A DNA stretch of 64,000 bases from Kitasatospora fiedleri (GCF_948472415.1 NZ_OX419519.1:4092001-4156000), one strand, 5' to 3'. Shown: positions 1 to 9,434, counted from the stretch's first letter. The notes: generated from the sequence alone by a model not told the origin. Translations and numbers: made by a program.

Positions 1-261
1 GAAGCCGCGGTGCGGGTGCCAGGGGGTGCCCTTGGGCTCGCCGGCCTCGTAGTCCACCTCGCCCATCTGGTCCATCATGATGAACGGGTCGAGGAACTTG
101 GTGTTGATCTTGGCGAAGGCCCGGCGGACGGGGAAGCCCTCGCCCTCGTAGCCCTCGGGGGCGGTGGCCACGGTGAGGACCGGCCGGGCGGTGCTGTGCA
201 CCGGGTCGGGACTGGTGACGCGCGGCAGGGTCAGCGGGTTCTCGACGGTCACGGCGGGCAT
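1..261 (-). CDS. Pirin family protein, N-terminal part (truncated by window edge)
   Basis: Reading the minus strand from the ATG at 261 gives an 87-residue start containing FPVRRAFAKIN, DPFIMMDQMGEVDY and TPWHPHRGF. This is the conserved N-terminal cupin region of pirins (quercetin 2,3-dioxygenase-like metal cupins), with the HPHRGF metal-binding segment present. A strong ribosome site (AAGGAGG) lies 5 bases before the ATG. The rest of the gene is outside the window. Pirins are proposed redox or quercetin-degrading proteins, and in streptomycetes they are often controlled by MarR-type repressors. The palindromic operator directly upstream fits that. The family is certain; the physiological role is not. 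Confidence 0.88.
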   Translation of the reverse strand, partial: MPAVTVENPLTLPRVTSPDPVHSTARPVLTVATAPEGYEGEGFPVRRAFAKINTKFLDPFIMMDQMGEVDYEAGEPKGTPWHPHRGF

Positions 262-299
262 GTCGGCCTCCTTAGGCGGGTCTGTGGCCTACGTCCACC

Positions 300-347
300 A
301 CAGTAGTTCAATCATCAACCACTCGCAAGGTTGAACATTGAACTACT
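300..347 (-). promoter_or_regulatory. Pirin promoter overlapped by a long near-perfect dyad (MarR-like operator)
   Basis: The outer arms AGTAGTTCAAT (302-312) and ATTGAACTACT (337-347) are exact inverted repeats. The inner arms TCAACC (315-320) and GGTTGA (329-334) also pair, so the whole 46 bp is one dyad interrupted by two 2-base mismatches. On the minus strand, TTGCGA (328-323) and TACTGT (305-300) are 17 bases apart and form a plausible -35/-10 pair inside the dyad. A repressor bound here would block the pirin promoter. The MarR assignment is inference from the TTGAAC/GTTCAA-type arms and from the usual regulation of pirin genes. Confidence 0.6.
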
Positions 348-401
348 TGGACGCATTCCCGCCCGGCGGGAAATGGAGGAGGAGGGGAGGGGGAGGAGGG
401 G

Positions 402-890
402 TCAGCCGTACATGCGGCGCATGGTGAAGTCCACCATCTGCTCGACCGCCCGCGCGTCGAAGACCATCCGGTGCTCGCCCTCCATGTCGAGGGCGAAGCC
501 GTAGCCGGTGGGCAGCAGGTCGAGGATCTCCGCGCCGGTCACCGAGAAGTGCTTGGACTCCTTGCCCGCGTACCGCTTCAGCTCCTTGAGCGAGCTGAAC
601 ATCGGGATGACCGGGGTCGGGGTGTTGTGCAGGGCCAGGAAGCCGGGGCGGTCGCCGCGCGGGCAGTACACCTTGGAGGTGATGAAGATGGCCTGGAAGT
701 CCTCCACGGGCATCGCGCCGGTGGTGAAGGCGCGCACCGCGTCCGCGAGCGAGGGCGGCGAGGGCTCGGGGTAGAGCGACTGCTGGGCGGCCTGCGGGTC
801 GCCGTACCCGGGGCCGGGCATGCCGGACATCCCCTGCTGCGTCTGCTGCTGGTAGGGGTCCTGGTAGGCGCTCTGCTCGTAGCCGTACAC
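402..890 (-). CDS. SseB family protein
   Basis: This 162-residue protein has a Gln/Pro/Gly-rich N-terminus (about residues 1-45) and then a globular domain. The stretches containing VYCPRGDRPG, VIPMFSSLKELKRYAG and GYGFALDMEG resemble SseB N-terminal-domain proteins of actinobacteria. No signal peptide or membrane segment is visible. It is transcribed divergently from the acyl-CoA dehydrogenase. SseB was named after a type III secretion component, but in streptomycetes the domain occurs in soluble proteins of unknown function. The family call is reasonably sure; no role is inferred. Confidence 0.7.
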   Translation of the reverse strand: MYGYEQSAYQDPYQQQTQQGMSGMPGPGYGDPQAAQQSLYPEPSPPSLADAVRAFTTGAMPVEDFQAIFITSKVYCPRGDRPGFLALHNTPTPVIPMFSSLKELKRYAGKESKHFSVTGAEILDLLPTGYGFALDMEGEHRMVFDARAVEQMVDFTMRRMYG

Positions 891-1013
891 GGGGACAAGG
901 CTATCGGGCCGCGCCCCGCTTGGGGGCGGGTGATCCGCACAATCCGGCCCGGGGGGCCATTGTGGGACGTGACCACGTTCATAGCTCCGTCACGTCAGGG
1001 GGCTTGAACAAGT

Positions 1014-1025
1014 TACCAACCGGTA
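1014..1025. promoter_or_regulatory. TetR-type palindrome upstream of acyl-CoA dehydrogenase
   Basis: TACCAACCGGTA is an inverted repeat (TACC/GGTA around four bases) about 80 bp before the acyl-CoA dehydrogenase start, in the divergent interval. Sites of this shape are commonly bound by TetR-family repressors of fatty-acid genes. The regulator is not in the window, so the assignment is tentative. Confidence 0.35.
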
Positions 1026-1103
1026 GCATCATGGGGCGTACTGGTGGGTAAGCGGTGCGCCGGAAGCGGCCGCCCGTGGAGCAGACGAACCGGAGAAACG
1101 GTC

Positions 1104-2933
1104 ATGGGTCACTACAAGTCCAACCTGCGGGACGTGGAGTTCAACCTCTTCGAGGTGTTCGGCCGCGACCAGGTGTACGGCACCGGTCCGTTCGCCGACA
1201 TGGACGTCGACACCGCGAAGAACATCCTCAGCGAGATCTCCCGGCTGGCCGAGAACGACCTCGCGGCCTCCTTCGTCGACACCGACCGCAACCCGCCGGT
1301 GTTCGACCCGGAGACCAACACGGCTCCGATCCCGGAGACCTTCAAGAAGAGCTACCAGACCTTCATGGACGCCGAGTGGTGGCGCCTGGGCATCCCGGAG
1401 GGCATCGGCGGCCAGGTCACCCCGAACTCCCTGGTCTGGGCGTACGCGGAGCAGGTGCTCGGCTCCAACCCGGCGATCTGGATGTACTCCTCCGGCCCGG
1501 CCTTCGCCGGCGTCGTCTACGACGAGGGCACCGAGGAGCAGCAGAAGGTCGCCCAGCGGATGGTCGAGGGCCTGTGGGGCGCCACCATGGTGCTGACCGA
1601 GCCGGACGCCGGCTCGGACGTGGGCGCCGGCCGCACCAAGGCGGTCAAGCAGGAGGACGGCTCCTGGCACATCGAGGGCGTCAAGCGCTTCATCACCTCG
1701 GGCGAGCACGACATGTCCGAGAACATCGTCCACCTGGTGCTGGCCCGCCCCGAGGGCGGCAAGCCGGGCACCAAGGGCCTGGGCCTGTACATCGTGCCGA
1801 AGTTCGACTTCGACTGGGAGACCGGCGAGCTCGGCGAGCGCAACGGCGTCTACGCCACCAACGTCGAGCACAAGATGGGCCTCAAGGCGTCCAACACCTG
1901 CGAGATGACCTTCGGCGCCAAGCACCCGGCCAAGGGCTGGCTGCTCGGCGAGACCGTCGATGGCATCCGCCAGATGTTCAAGATCATCGAGTTCGCCCGG
2001 ATGATGGTCGGCACGAAGGCCATCGCCACCCTGTCCACCGGCTACCTGAACGCGCTGGAGTACGCCAAGGAGCGCGTGCAGGGCGCCGACATCTCGCAGT
2101 TCATGGACAAGACCGCGCCGCGCGTCACCATCACCCACCACCCCGACGTGCGCCGCTCGCTGCTCACCCAGAAGGCGTACGCCGAGGGCATGCGCGCCCT
2201 GGTGCTCTACACCGCCTCGGTGCAGGACGACATGCTGGCCGCCCGCCTGCGCGGCGAGCACGACGCCGCTGCCGAGCGCCTGAACGACCTGCTGCTGCCG
2301 ATCGTGAAGGGCTACGGCTCGGAGAAGTCCTACGAGCAGCTGGCCCAGTCGCTGCAGACCTTCGGCGGCTCCGGCTACCTGCAGGAGTACCCGATCGAGC
2401 AGTACATCCGGGACGCCAAGATCGACACCCTGTACGAGGGCACCACCGCCATCCAGGGCCAGGACTTCTTCTTCCGGAAGATCGTCAAGGACGGCGGCCA
2501 GGCGCTGACCGCCGTCAACGAGCAGATCACCAAGTTCCTGGCCGCCGGCGAGGGCGGCGCCGAGCTGGCCGCCGAGCGCGACCTGCTGGCCAAGGCCGCC
2601 GGCGACCTGGAGGCCATCGTCGGCACCCTGATCGCCGACCTGTCGTCCGTCGAGCAGGACGTCAAGAACATGTACAAGGTGGGCCAGAACACCACCCGCC
2701 TGCTGCTGGTCTCCGGCGACGTGGTGGTCGGCTGGCTGCTGCTGCGCCAGGCCGCCGTCGCGCTCGCCAAGCTGGAGGCCGGCGCCTCCGAGAAGGACGT
2801 GCCGTTCTACCGCGGCAAGGTCGCCGCGGCCAAGCACTTCGCCCGCACCGTGCTGCCGACCACCGCCGCGCAGCGCCAGATCGCCGAGAACATCGACAAC
2901 GAGCTGATGGAGCTGGCCGAAGAGGCGTTCTGA
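1104..2933 (+). CDS. Acyl-CoA dehydrogenase, long FadE5-like form
   Basis: The 609-residue product has the acyl-CoA dehydrogenase fold. [18 protein letters not shown] is the FAD/substrate-binding middle-domain signature, followed by the C-terminal helical domain with [20 protein letters not shown] and [13 protein letters not shown] ([12 protein letters not shown]) motifs. It oxidises fatty acyl-CoA to trans-2-enoyl-CoA in the first step of beta-oxidation, passing electrons to ETF. At about 610 residues it is longer than the usual 380-residue enzymes and matches the extended FadE5-type subgroup of actinobacteria. The ATG at 1104 is preceded by GGAG. It appears monocistronic, with a strong terminator at 2971. 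Confidence 0.93.
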   Translation: MGHYKSNLRDVEFNLFEVFGRDQVYGTGPFADMDVDTAKNILSEISRLAENDLAASFVDTDRNPPVFDPETNTAPIPETFKKSYQTFMDAEWWRLGIPEGIGGQVTPNSLVWAYAEQVLGSNPAIWMYSSGPAFAGVVYDEGTEEQQKVAQRMVEGLWGATMVLTEPDAGSDVGAGRTKAVKQEDGSWHIEGVKRFITSGEHDMSENIVHLVLARPEGGKPGTKGLGLYIVPKFDFDWETGELGERNGVYATNVEHKMGLKASNTCEMTFGAKHPAKGWLLGETVDGIRQMFKIIEFARMMVGTKAIATLSTGYLNALEYAKERVQGADISQFMDKTAPRVTITHHPDVRRSLLTQKAYAEGMRALVLYTASVQDDMLAARLRGEHDAAAERLNDLLLPIVKGYGSEKSYEQLAQSLQTFGGSGYLQEYPIEQYIRDAKIDTLYEGTTAIQGQDFFFRKIVKDGGQALTAVNEQITKFLAAGEGGAELAAERDLLAKAAGDLEAIVGTLIADLSSVEQDVKNMYKVGQNTTRLLLVSGDVVVGWLLLRQAAVALAKLEAGASEKDVPFYRGKVAAAKHFARTVLPTTAAQRQIAENIDNELMELAEEAF

Positions 2934-2970
2934 CCCGGCGCCCGCCACAGGACCGCCCGACCCACCCTCA

Positions 2971-3007
2971 CGCCGCGGGGCCCGGTACTCCACCGGGCCC
3001 CGCGGCG
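2971..3007 (+). terminator. Terminator after acyl-CoA dehydrogenase
   Basis: A perfect 16-bp GC-rich inverted repeat (2971-2986 with 2992-3007) has a 5-base loop and lies 38 bp after the stop codon, followed by a short T-rich stretch. Confidence 0.85.
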
Positions 3008-3223
3008 TTGTCCGCTCCGGGGGGCGCTCGGAGCCGCTTCCGGGGCGCTCCGGGGCCGCTCCGAGCCGCTCCGGAAGGGCCCGGCCGCGGTGCCGGGTCG
3101 CGGCCCGTTCACTGTTGTGTCACCGTTGCGGACTTCCCGCGGTCCTGTCCGTGTACGGGCATATGCTCATGGTGCGGACCGGCAACCCCACCAGGCCCGC
3201 CCCGCCCTCTACCCAGGAGCAAA

Positions 3224-4525
3224 ATGTCGACCGTCGCCCGAACGGCCCACTTCGACCGGAAGCACACGGACGACCTGATCGCCTTCCTCGCGGCCTCTCC
3301 CTCGCCGTACCACGCGGTGGCGAGCGCGGCCGAGCGGCTGGAGCGGGTCGGCTTCCGCCGGGTCAACGAGACGGACGCGTGGGACGGCGACGGCGGGGGC
3401 CGCTACCTGGTGCGCGGCGGCGCCCTGATGGCCTGGTACGTGCCGCCGAACGCGACGGCCGCGACCCCGTACCGGGTGGTCGGCACCCACACCGACTCGC
3501 CGAACCTGCGGGTCAAGCCGGTCCCGGACACCAGCTCGGCCGGCTGGCGGCAGATCGCCGTGGAGATCTACGGCGGCGTCCCGCTCAACACCTGGCTCGA
3601 CCGGGACCTCGGGATCTCCGGCCGGCTCGCGCTGCGCGACGGCACCACCCGCCTGGTGCACCTGGACGAGCCGCTGCTGCGGGTGCCGCAGCTGGCCATC
3701 CACCTCGACCGCGGGGTCAACGACGGCCTCAAGCTCGACCGCCAGCGCCACCTGACGCCGATCTGGGGGATCGGCGGCACCACCGAGGGCGCCCTGCTGG
3801 AGTACGTCGCCGGGAAGGCCGGGCTGGACGCCGCCGACGTGGCCGGCTGGGACCTGATGGCGCACGACGTGCAGCCGCCCGCCTACCTGGGCCGCGACCG
3901 CGAACTGCTGGCCGGGCCGCGGCTGGACAACCAGCTGTCCGTGCACGCCGCCACCGCCGCGCTGGCCGCCGTCGCCGAGGCCGGCGCGGACCTGCCGTGC
4001 ATCCCGGTGCTGGCCGCGTTCGACCACGAGGAGACCGGCAGCGAGTCCGACACCGGCGCGCAGAGCCCGCTGCTGGGGAACGTGCTGGAGCGCTCCTGCC
4101 ACGCCCGCGGCGGCACCCTGGAGGACCGCGCCCGGGCGCTGGCCGGCACCGTCTGCCTCTCCTCCGACATGGGCCACGCGGTGCACCCCAACTACAGCGA
4201 GCGGCACGAGCCCGGCCACCACCCGATGCCCAACGGCGGCCCGATCCTCAAGGTCAACGTCAACAACCGGTACGCCACCGACGGGGTCGGCCGGGCGGTG
4301 TTCGCCGCCGCCTGCGAGAAGGCCGGCGTGCCGTGGCAGTCCTTCGTCTCCAACAACGCGATGCCCTGCGGCACCACGATCGGCCCGATCACCGCGGCCC
4401 GGCTCGGCATCACCACCGTCGACTGCGGCATCGCGGCGCTGTCCATGCACTCCGCCCGCGAGCTGTGCGGCGCGGAGGACCCGCACTACCTGGCGAGCGC
4501 GATCAAGGCGTTCCTGGAGGGCTGA
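3224..4525 (+). CDS. M18 family aminopeptidase
   Basis: This 433-residue cytosolic metalloaminopeptidase has the family's usual length. Zinc-ligand motifs are visible: GTHTDSPNLRVKP (first His/Asp), the LLAGPRLDNQ region, FDHEETGSES (catalytic and ligand Glu) and SDMGHAVHPNY. M18 enzymes remove N-terminal residues, preferring acidic ones, in peptide turnover. The ATG at 3224 follows AGGAG. It stands alone, between terminators of the dehydrogenase and the convergent NHL-repeat gene. Confidence 0.93.
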   Translation: MSTVARTAHFDRKHTDDLIAFLAASPSPYHAVASAAERLERVGFRRVNETDAWDGDGGGRYLVRGGALMAWYVPPNATAATPYRVVGTHTDSPNLRVKPVPDTSSAGWRQIAVEIYGGVPLNTWLDRDLGISGRLALRDGTTRLVHLDEPLLRVPQLAIHLDRGVNDGLKLDRQRHLTPIWGIGGTTEGALLEYVAGKAGLDAADVAGWDLMAHDVQPPAYLGRDRELLAGPRLDNQLSVHAATAALAAVAEAGADLPCIPVLAAFDHEETGSESDTGAQSPLLGNVLERSCHARGGTLEDRARALAGTVCLSSDMGHAVHPNYSERHEPGHHPMPNGGPILKVNVNNRYATDGVGRAVFAAACEKAGVPWQSFVSNNAMPCGTTIGPITAARLGITTVDCGIAALSMHSARELCGAEDPHYLASAIKAFLEG

Positions 4526-4539
4526 ACGGCATCCCGGAC

Positions 4540-4570
4540 GACGGGGGCGGGCCGACGGCCCGCCCCCGTC
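4540..4570. terminator. Bidirectional terminator between convergent genes
   Basis: A 14-bp perfect stem (4540-4553 with 4557-4570, loop of three) lies between the stop codons of the M18 peptidase (4525) and the NHL-repeat protein (4577). It can serve both strands. Confidence 0.85.
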
Positions 4571-4576
4571 CGCGTC

Positions 4577-6397
4577 TCACTCCATCCCGGCCAGCACCAG
4601 CGGCAGCCGGCTCGCGCCGCCCGCCACCAGCTTCACCGGCACCCCCCAGTCCTGCTGGTGCACGTGGCAGGCCGGGTACTCGACCGCCGGGTCGTCGTCG
4701 CAGGACGCCGCCATCGCCGAGACGTGCAGCACGCCCTCGGCCACCTCGCCGGAGAGCACCAGCTCGCGGCCGAGCGCGCTGTCCGCGCCCGCGCCCGACA
4801 CCAGCAGCTCCGGCGGCGTCGCGCTGACCAGCAGCCGGGTGGACGGGCCGTAGCGCTCGTCCAGCTTCTGGCCGGTCGGCGCGGAGAACACCACGTCCAG
4901 GCGGAACGCGCCCGGGGCGACCTCGGTGGCGGCCCGCCGGGTGCGGTGCGCGACGGCCTCGACCCGGACCGCCTCCTCGGGCAGCCGCAGCCTGGTCAGC
5001 CGGTGCCGGGCGGACTCCACCACCACGATGTCCCCGTCCACCACCACCGCGCCGGACGGCTCGCGCAGGTCGGTGGCCAGCGTGCTGACCTCGCCGGACA
5101 CCGGGTCGTAGCGGCGCAGCGCGTGGTTGTAGGTGTCGCTGACGGCCACCGAGCCGTCCGGGAGCACGGTGACGCCCAGCGGGTGCTGGAGCAGCGCCTG
5201 CCCGGCCGCGCCGTCCCGGTGCCCGAAGTCGAACAGACCGGTGCCGACGGCGGTGCGCACCTCGCCGGTTCCACGGGAAACCCAGCGCAGCGCGGAGGTC
5301 TCCGCGTCGGCCACCCACAGCCGCTCGCCGTCGGCCGACACCGCCAGGCCGGACGGCTGGGCGAACCACGCCTCCGCGGCCGGACCGTCCACCAGGCCCT
5401 CGTTGGTGGTGCCCGCCGCGACGGCGACCGTCCCGGCCACCGGGTCGAAGGACCACAGCTGGTGCACGCCCGCCATCGCGATCCACACCCGGCCGTCGAA
5501 GAACGCGACGTCCCACGGCGAGGACAGCTCCACCTCGCGGGCCGGGCCGGCGGTCGGCGAGCCCTGCCACCACTGCTTCCCGGTACCGGCCAGCGTGGTC
5601 ACCCGGCCGTCCGCCAGCCGGACGCCGCGCAGCACGTGGTTGACGGTGTCGGCCACCACCACGTCGTAGCCCAGGTCGAGGCCCGCCGGCACCAGGGCCA
5701 GGCCCTGCGGCTCGCTGAACCGCGGCTCGACCCCGTCCACCAGCCCGCGCACGTCGTCACCGATCCGCCGCACCACCCGCTCGCCGTCCTCGGCCAGCTC
5801 CACCAGCGCGTGGTGCCCCGAGTCCGCGACCAGGTAGTGCCCGTCCGGCAGCCGCACCGCCTTCCCCGGGAAGCGCAGGTCCCCCGCCTCCGGCTCGGGC
5901 GCCACGTACGGCCCGTCACCGCGCCGCAGCGTCCCCTTCGCCGCGTGCTCGACCTCCAACTCCTCCACCAGCTTCGCGATCGCGTGCGCGTGCCCCTCCC
6001 CGGCGTGCTGCGCGACCACGTACCCCTCCGGGTCGATCACCACCAGCGTCGGCCAGGCCCGCACCGCGTACTGCTTCCACGTCACCAGCTCCGGATCGTC
6101 CAGCACCGGATGGTGCACCTCGTACCGCGCCACCGCGTCCACCACCGCCCGGTGGTCGGCCTCGTGGACGAACTTCGGCGAGTGCACGCCGACGATCACC
6201 ACGGTGTCCCGGTGCCGCTCCTCCAACTCCCGGAGCTCGTCCAGGACGTGGAGGCAGTTGACGCAGCAGAAGGTCCAGAAGTCCGCGATCACGATCTTGC
6301 CGCGGAAGTCGGCCAGCGACAGGTCCTTGCCGCCGGTGTTCAGCCATCCGCCCTTGCCCACCAGCTCGGGGGCCCGGACGCGTGCACGAGAAGTCAT
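4577..6397 (-). CDS. Thioredoxin-like/NHL-repeat protein
   Basis: The N-terminal 150 residues form a TlpA/thioredoxin-like domain with WTFCCVNC in the redox-active position, giving a CxxC-type pair, and WPTLVVIDPEG later. The rest is a beta-propeller of NHL repeats, with recurring segments such as ADSGHHALVEL, ADTVNHVLRGV and SDTYNHALRRYD. The 606-residue architecture matches the NHLRC2-like proteins of actinobacteria; its substrate is unknown. No signal peptide is seen, so it is probably cytoplasmic. The start is taken at ATG 6397; an in-frame GTG at 6403 is also possible. It is convergent with the M18 peptidase. Confidence 0.88.
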   Translation of the reverse strand: MTSRARVRAPELVGKGGWLNTGGKDLSLADFRGKIVIADFWTFCCVNCLHVLDELRELEERHRDTVVIVGVHSPKFVHEADHRAVVDAVARYEVHHPVLDDPELVTWKQYAVRAWPTLVVIDPEGYVVAQHAGEGHAHAIAKLVEELEVEHAAKGTLRRGDGPYVAPEPEAGDLRFPGKAVRLPDGHYLVADSGHHALVELAEDGERVVRRIGDDVRGLVDGVEPRFSEPQGLALVPAGLDLGYDVVVADTVNHVLRGVRLADGRVTTLAGTGKQWWQGSPTAGPAREVELSSPWDVAFFDGRVWIAMAGVHQLWSFDPVAGTVAVAAGTTNEGLVDGPAAEAWFAQPSGLAVSADGERLWVADAETSALRWVSRGTGEVRTAVGTGLFDFGHRDGAAGQALLQHPLGVTVLPDGSVAVSDTYNHALRRYDPVSGEVSTLATDLREPSGAVVVDGDIVVVESARHRLTRLRLPEEAVRVEAVAHRTRRAATEVAPGAFRLDVVFSAPTGQKLDERYGPSTRLLVSATPPELLVSGAGADSALGRELVLSGEVAEGVLHVSAMAASCDDDPAVEYPACHVHQQDWGVPVKLVAGGASRLPLVLAGME

Positions 6398-6441
6398 AGT
6401 CACATCCAACCCCACGGGGTGGCAGGAACATCCCGCCGGAC

Positions 6442-7476
6442 TCAGGTCTCGCTGTTCCGGGGCCTCCGCTGGTGCTTGGCGGCCCGGTAGGCGTCCACGG
6501 ATTTCCGGGACGAGCGCCACACGCCATCGGGCCCCTGGACGGCGTTGAGCCGGCCGCGCTGCGCCGCCTGACGCAGCGCGGCCAGGGAGTGATCCGCGTC
6601 CACGAGGGCGGCGAGCGGCACGAGCCGTGCGGGGCCGGCCACGTTCGGCACGATGAAACGGTTGAGGTTGTCCTCCATGGCGCGGGCGATCAGTTCGCCG
6701 AGGGACCCGGCGTCTCCCGCGTCCGCGCGGCGGAGCGCAGCCAGGTAGGTCTCCCGCTGGCGCTTGAGGACGATGATGGGCGGATACCCCAGCCGTACGA
6801 GAACGAGGTTCATCACGAGCCGGCCCGTGCGTCCGTTGCCGTCGAGGAACGGGTGGATGCGCTCGAAACGGTTGTGGAGAACCGCGAGGATCTCGGGCAG
6901 CGGTTCGCCGAGCGCTTCCCGGCCCTCGATCCGCCTGCCGAAGGCGCAGACCTCGCCGACCCATTCCTCGACCCGGGCGGGGACGAGCGGCCACTTCGGG
7001 GGAGTCATGCCCTCCGAGAAGGCGGCGATGTCGTGTTCCCTGAAGTTGCCCGGGCTCTCCCGATCGCTCGCCTCGGGATGGGGCGCAACGTCCCAGACCG
7101 GCGTCATCGCGACGTGGTGGATGTGGCGGACCTCGGCGATCGTGACCAACCGCCCGTCGTGCCACGCGTCCGGCTCGAGGGCCTGTCCGTACACCCACCT
7201 GGCGGCGTCGGCGTAGCCCTGGACCTCGTTGTACTCCTTCAGTGGCTTGGCGCCGACCGCCCGGCCCTGGTCGAGCAGCGCCTCGACCTCCCGCAGCACG
7301 AGCGTGTTGCCCTCCAACGCGGTCGAGTGGTGGGCCTCCTGGTGCCAGATGTCGTCCCAGATGTCCTGGGCCTCCCGGGGGCTGGGCAGCCCGCCGAAGC
7401 GCTCGTTCAGCTCTGCCAGTGCCCGGTCCAGGCGCTGGTACACCGTGCTGCGACTTGGCCTGCCCCGGCCTGCCAT
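6442..7476 (-). CDS. Fic family protein (class II, self-inhibited)
   Basis: This 344-residue protein has the complete Fic active-site motif HPFLDGNGRTGR at residues 208-219. It also has an N-terminal inhibitory-helix motif, S51-TALEG, of the (S/T)xxxE(G/N) type. Fic enzymes with this layout transfer AMP (sometimes other phosphoryl groups) to hydroxyl side chains of target proteins, and the N-terminal helix Glu (E55) blocks productive ATP binding. The C-terminal 60 residues, including a winged-helix-like DGVWRSSRKSVDAYRAA segment, may bind DNA. No separate antitoxin gene is seen. Targets cannot be deduced. Confidence 0.9.
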   Translation of the reverse strand: MAGRGRPSRSTVYQRLDRALAELNERFGGLPSPREAQDIWDDIWHQEAHHSTALEGNTLVLREVEALLDQGRAVGAKPLKEYNEVQGYADAARWVYGQALEPDAWHDGRLVTIAEVRHIHHVAMTPVWDVAPHPEASDRESPGNFREHDIAAFSEGMTPPKWPLVPARVEEWVGEVCAFGRRIEGREALGEPLPEILAVLHNRFERIHPFLDGNGRTGRLVMNLVLVRLGYPPIIVLKRQRETYLAALRRADAGDAGSLGELIARAMEDNLNRFIVPNVAGPARLVPLAALVDADHSLAALRQAAQRGRLNAVQGPDGVWRSSRKSVDAYRAAKHQRRPRNSET

Positions 7477-7489
7477 CAGGCGCTCCCGA

Positions 7490-7532
7490 GAGTTGATACA
7501 TGCCGACTTTGGTTAATTGAACTTATCAACTC
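7490..7532 (-). promoter_or_regulatory. Inverted repeat upstream of the Fic gene
   Basis: GAGTTGATA (7490-7498) and TATCAACTC (7524-7532) are exact 9-bp inverted repeats 25 bp apart, starting 14 bp before the Fic start codon. The spacer is AT-rich compared with its surroundings. This is a good candidate operator, possibly bound by the Fic protein's own C-terminal domain, but no regulator is identified. Confidence 0.45.
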
Positions 7533-7719
7533 CGGGCGCTGGTCCCGGCCCGATCGTCGGAGCGTCCTCCGGAGGAGTGACGCTCCTCCGGCCCCCGAAC
7601 TGCTGGCGGGGTGCCGTCGGTCGGTGGGGACGGCGGTGTGCCGGGAGGAACGGTCCGGCCCGAGGCGGCCTTGACCGCGAGTGGGACGGACTCGCGCCGC
7701 AGGGGTTCGGGGGCCGGTC

Positions 7720-8465
7720 CTAGGGTGTCGCCGCTGCCGCTGCCGCTGCCGCCGCCGCCGCGCAGGCGCGGACCAGGGCGACGGCCGCGTCCAGTCGTCC
7801 GTGGTCCGCGGCGTCGAGCATCGGGTCGGCGGCGCGGCGGGCGCGGGCGGTGGTGAGGTGGTGGGTGGTGAGCGGGGGGAGGCCGTGGAGGAGGGGGACG
7901 AGAATGGCGGGGGCGGCGGCGGTGTGTGCGGGCAGGCCGAGCAGGGCCTGGGCGAGGACGACGGCGCTCATCGCGGTGTCCAGGCCGGGGTCGCCCTCGG
8001 TGGCGGTGGCCCAGTCGATGACGACCGGTCCGCGGGGGTGAGCAGGACGTTCTCGGGGTGCAGGTCGAGGTGGAGCACCCGGTCGCCGGGGTGGGCGGCG
8101 GTGCGGGGCGGGACGGCGTGCAGGCGGCGCAGCAGGTCGGCGAGCATCCGGCCGGCGGCGTCGGGGGCGAGTGCGCCGGTGGTGACGGCCTGCGCCATGG
8201 TGGGGCCGTCGAGCCGTTCCATCAGCAGGTCGGTGGGCCGTTCGCCGGGCCACGCGGCCGGTACGGGGTAGCCGTGCCCGGCGAGGTGGGCCATCAGGTC
8301 GGCCTCGCCCCGCGCGTCGGCCCACGCTCCGGCCCCGGCGCGGTAGCGGCGCAGCACCCGCCCGTCGGGCAGCGCGAAGACGTCCGCGGTGCGGCCGGTG
8401 CCGAGCAGCTCGCCCGGTGCGCCCGGTGCGGCCGCTTCGACGGGTCCGCCGGTCGTTTCGGACAC
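7720..8465 (-). pseudogene. Aminoglycoside phosphotransferase-like protein, frameshifted
   Basis: The GTG start at 8465 (GGGGGA ribosome site) opens a frame with LGTGRTADVFALPDGRVLRRY and the catalytic HLDLHPENVL, typical of APH/choline-kinase folds. After LLTP the frame is lost. The continuation (GPVVIDWATATEGDPGLD, the metal-binding DxD-type segment) is read one base out of register and runs to the stop at 7720. Restoring one base in the five-C run at 8034-8038 would give a continuous 248-residue protein, so this is either a real frameshift or a homopolymer sequencing error. The tail is a poly-Ala run coded by GCC/GCT repeats. It is divergent from a second APH-like gene. Confidence 0.8.
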
Positions 8466-8570
8466 GTGATTCCCCCGTTCCTCGTGCCGGTAGGTACGTC
8501 CGGCGCCCCGCCGCCGGTTCCCGGCCGGAACCCGGGTGACGCCGCGCCGCCCGCGCGCGACAATGGCCGG

Positions 8571-9365
8571 ATGATCGCCTACGTACCCGGGGACGATGTC
8601 GAAGTACCGCCTGCCGTGGTCGAGTTGGCCGCCGGTGAGCCGGTCGTCGCGGTGTGGCGCAACGAGCTGCACGGCCTGACGTTCCGGCTCGGCGACGGGC
8701 CGGGGCGGCGGTTCGTGAAGTGGGCGCCGGCCAACAGCCCGGCGGACCTCGCGGTGGAGGCCGAACGGCTGGGCTGGGCGCGGCGGTTCACCACCGTCCC
8801 GGAGGTGCTCGCGCTGGGCGGCGGCGAGGCCGCGGGCGGCCGCTGGCTGCTGACGGCGGGGCTGCCGGGGCGGTCGGCCGTGGACGAGGTGTGGAAGCGG
8901 GACCCGGCGACGGCCGTCCGGGCGATCGGCGCGGGCCTGCGGGCCTTCCACGAGGCGCTGCCGGTGGCCGGCTGCCCGTACGACTGGTCCGCGCCGGGCC
9001 GGGTGGCCCGCGCCGCCGCGCTGCGCCGCGACCCGGCCGACTGGCACCCGGACCTGCGCCACCACGGCACCGTGGAGCGGGCGCTGGCGGTGCTCGCCGA
9101 CCCGCCGCCGGTGGACGTCGAGGTGGTCTGCCACGGCGACGCCTGCGCGCCCAACACCCTGGTCGGCGCGGACGGCCGCCCCTCGGGCCACGTCGACCTG
9201 GGCGCCCTCGGCACGGCCGACCGCTGGGCGGACCTGGCGGTGGCCACCTGGAGCACGGTGTGGAACTACGGCCCGGGCTGGGAGCGTCCGCTGCTGGAGG
9301 CGTACGGCGTCGCGCCGGACGCCGAGCGGCTCGCCTACTACCGCCTGTTGTGGGACCTGGCGTAG
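8571..9365 (+). CDS. Aminoglycoside 3'-phosphotransferase-like protein
   Basis: The 264-residue product has the kinase-like catalytic loop HGDACAPNTL (HGDxxxxN) and the metal-binding HVDLGALGTADRWADLA. Both are arranged as in APH(3')-type enzymes, which phosphorylate aminoglycosides using ATP. Its length is typical of the family. The N-terminus reads MIAYVPGDDVEVP. It is intact, unlike its divergently transcribed neighbour. Whether it confers resistance or acts on another sugar or amine substrate cannot be told from sequence. Confidence 0.85.
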   Translation: MIAYVPGDDVEVPPAVVELAAGEPVVAVWRNELHGLTFRLGDGPGRRFVKWAPANSPADLAVEAERLGWARRFTTVPEVLALGGGEAAGGRWLLTAGLPGRSAVDEVWKRDPATAVRAIGAGLRAFHEALPVAGCPYDWSAPGRVARAAALRRDPADWHPDLRHHGTVERALAVLADPPPVDVEVVCHGDACAPNTLVGADGRPSGHVDLGALGTADRWADLAVATWSTVWNYGPGWERPLLEAYGVAPDAERLAYYRLLWDLA

Positions 9366-9434
9366 CGGCCGGTGGCACCATGTCGGGTGCCGCCCGACGG
9401 CGGGCCGGCGAGCACCAGACGAGGAGTCGGGGAC

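Noticed and set aside
1055..4525. Very long open frames on other frames (for example 1055-4525 plus, 1029-2993 minus, 19996-24291 plus, 35245-37491 minus)
   Set aside because: They are frame shadows of well-recognised genes in GC-rich DNA: Arg/Ala/Pro/Gly-rich with no domain, and they overlap clear genes on the correct frame.
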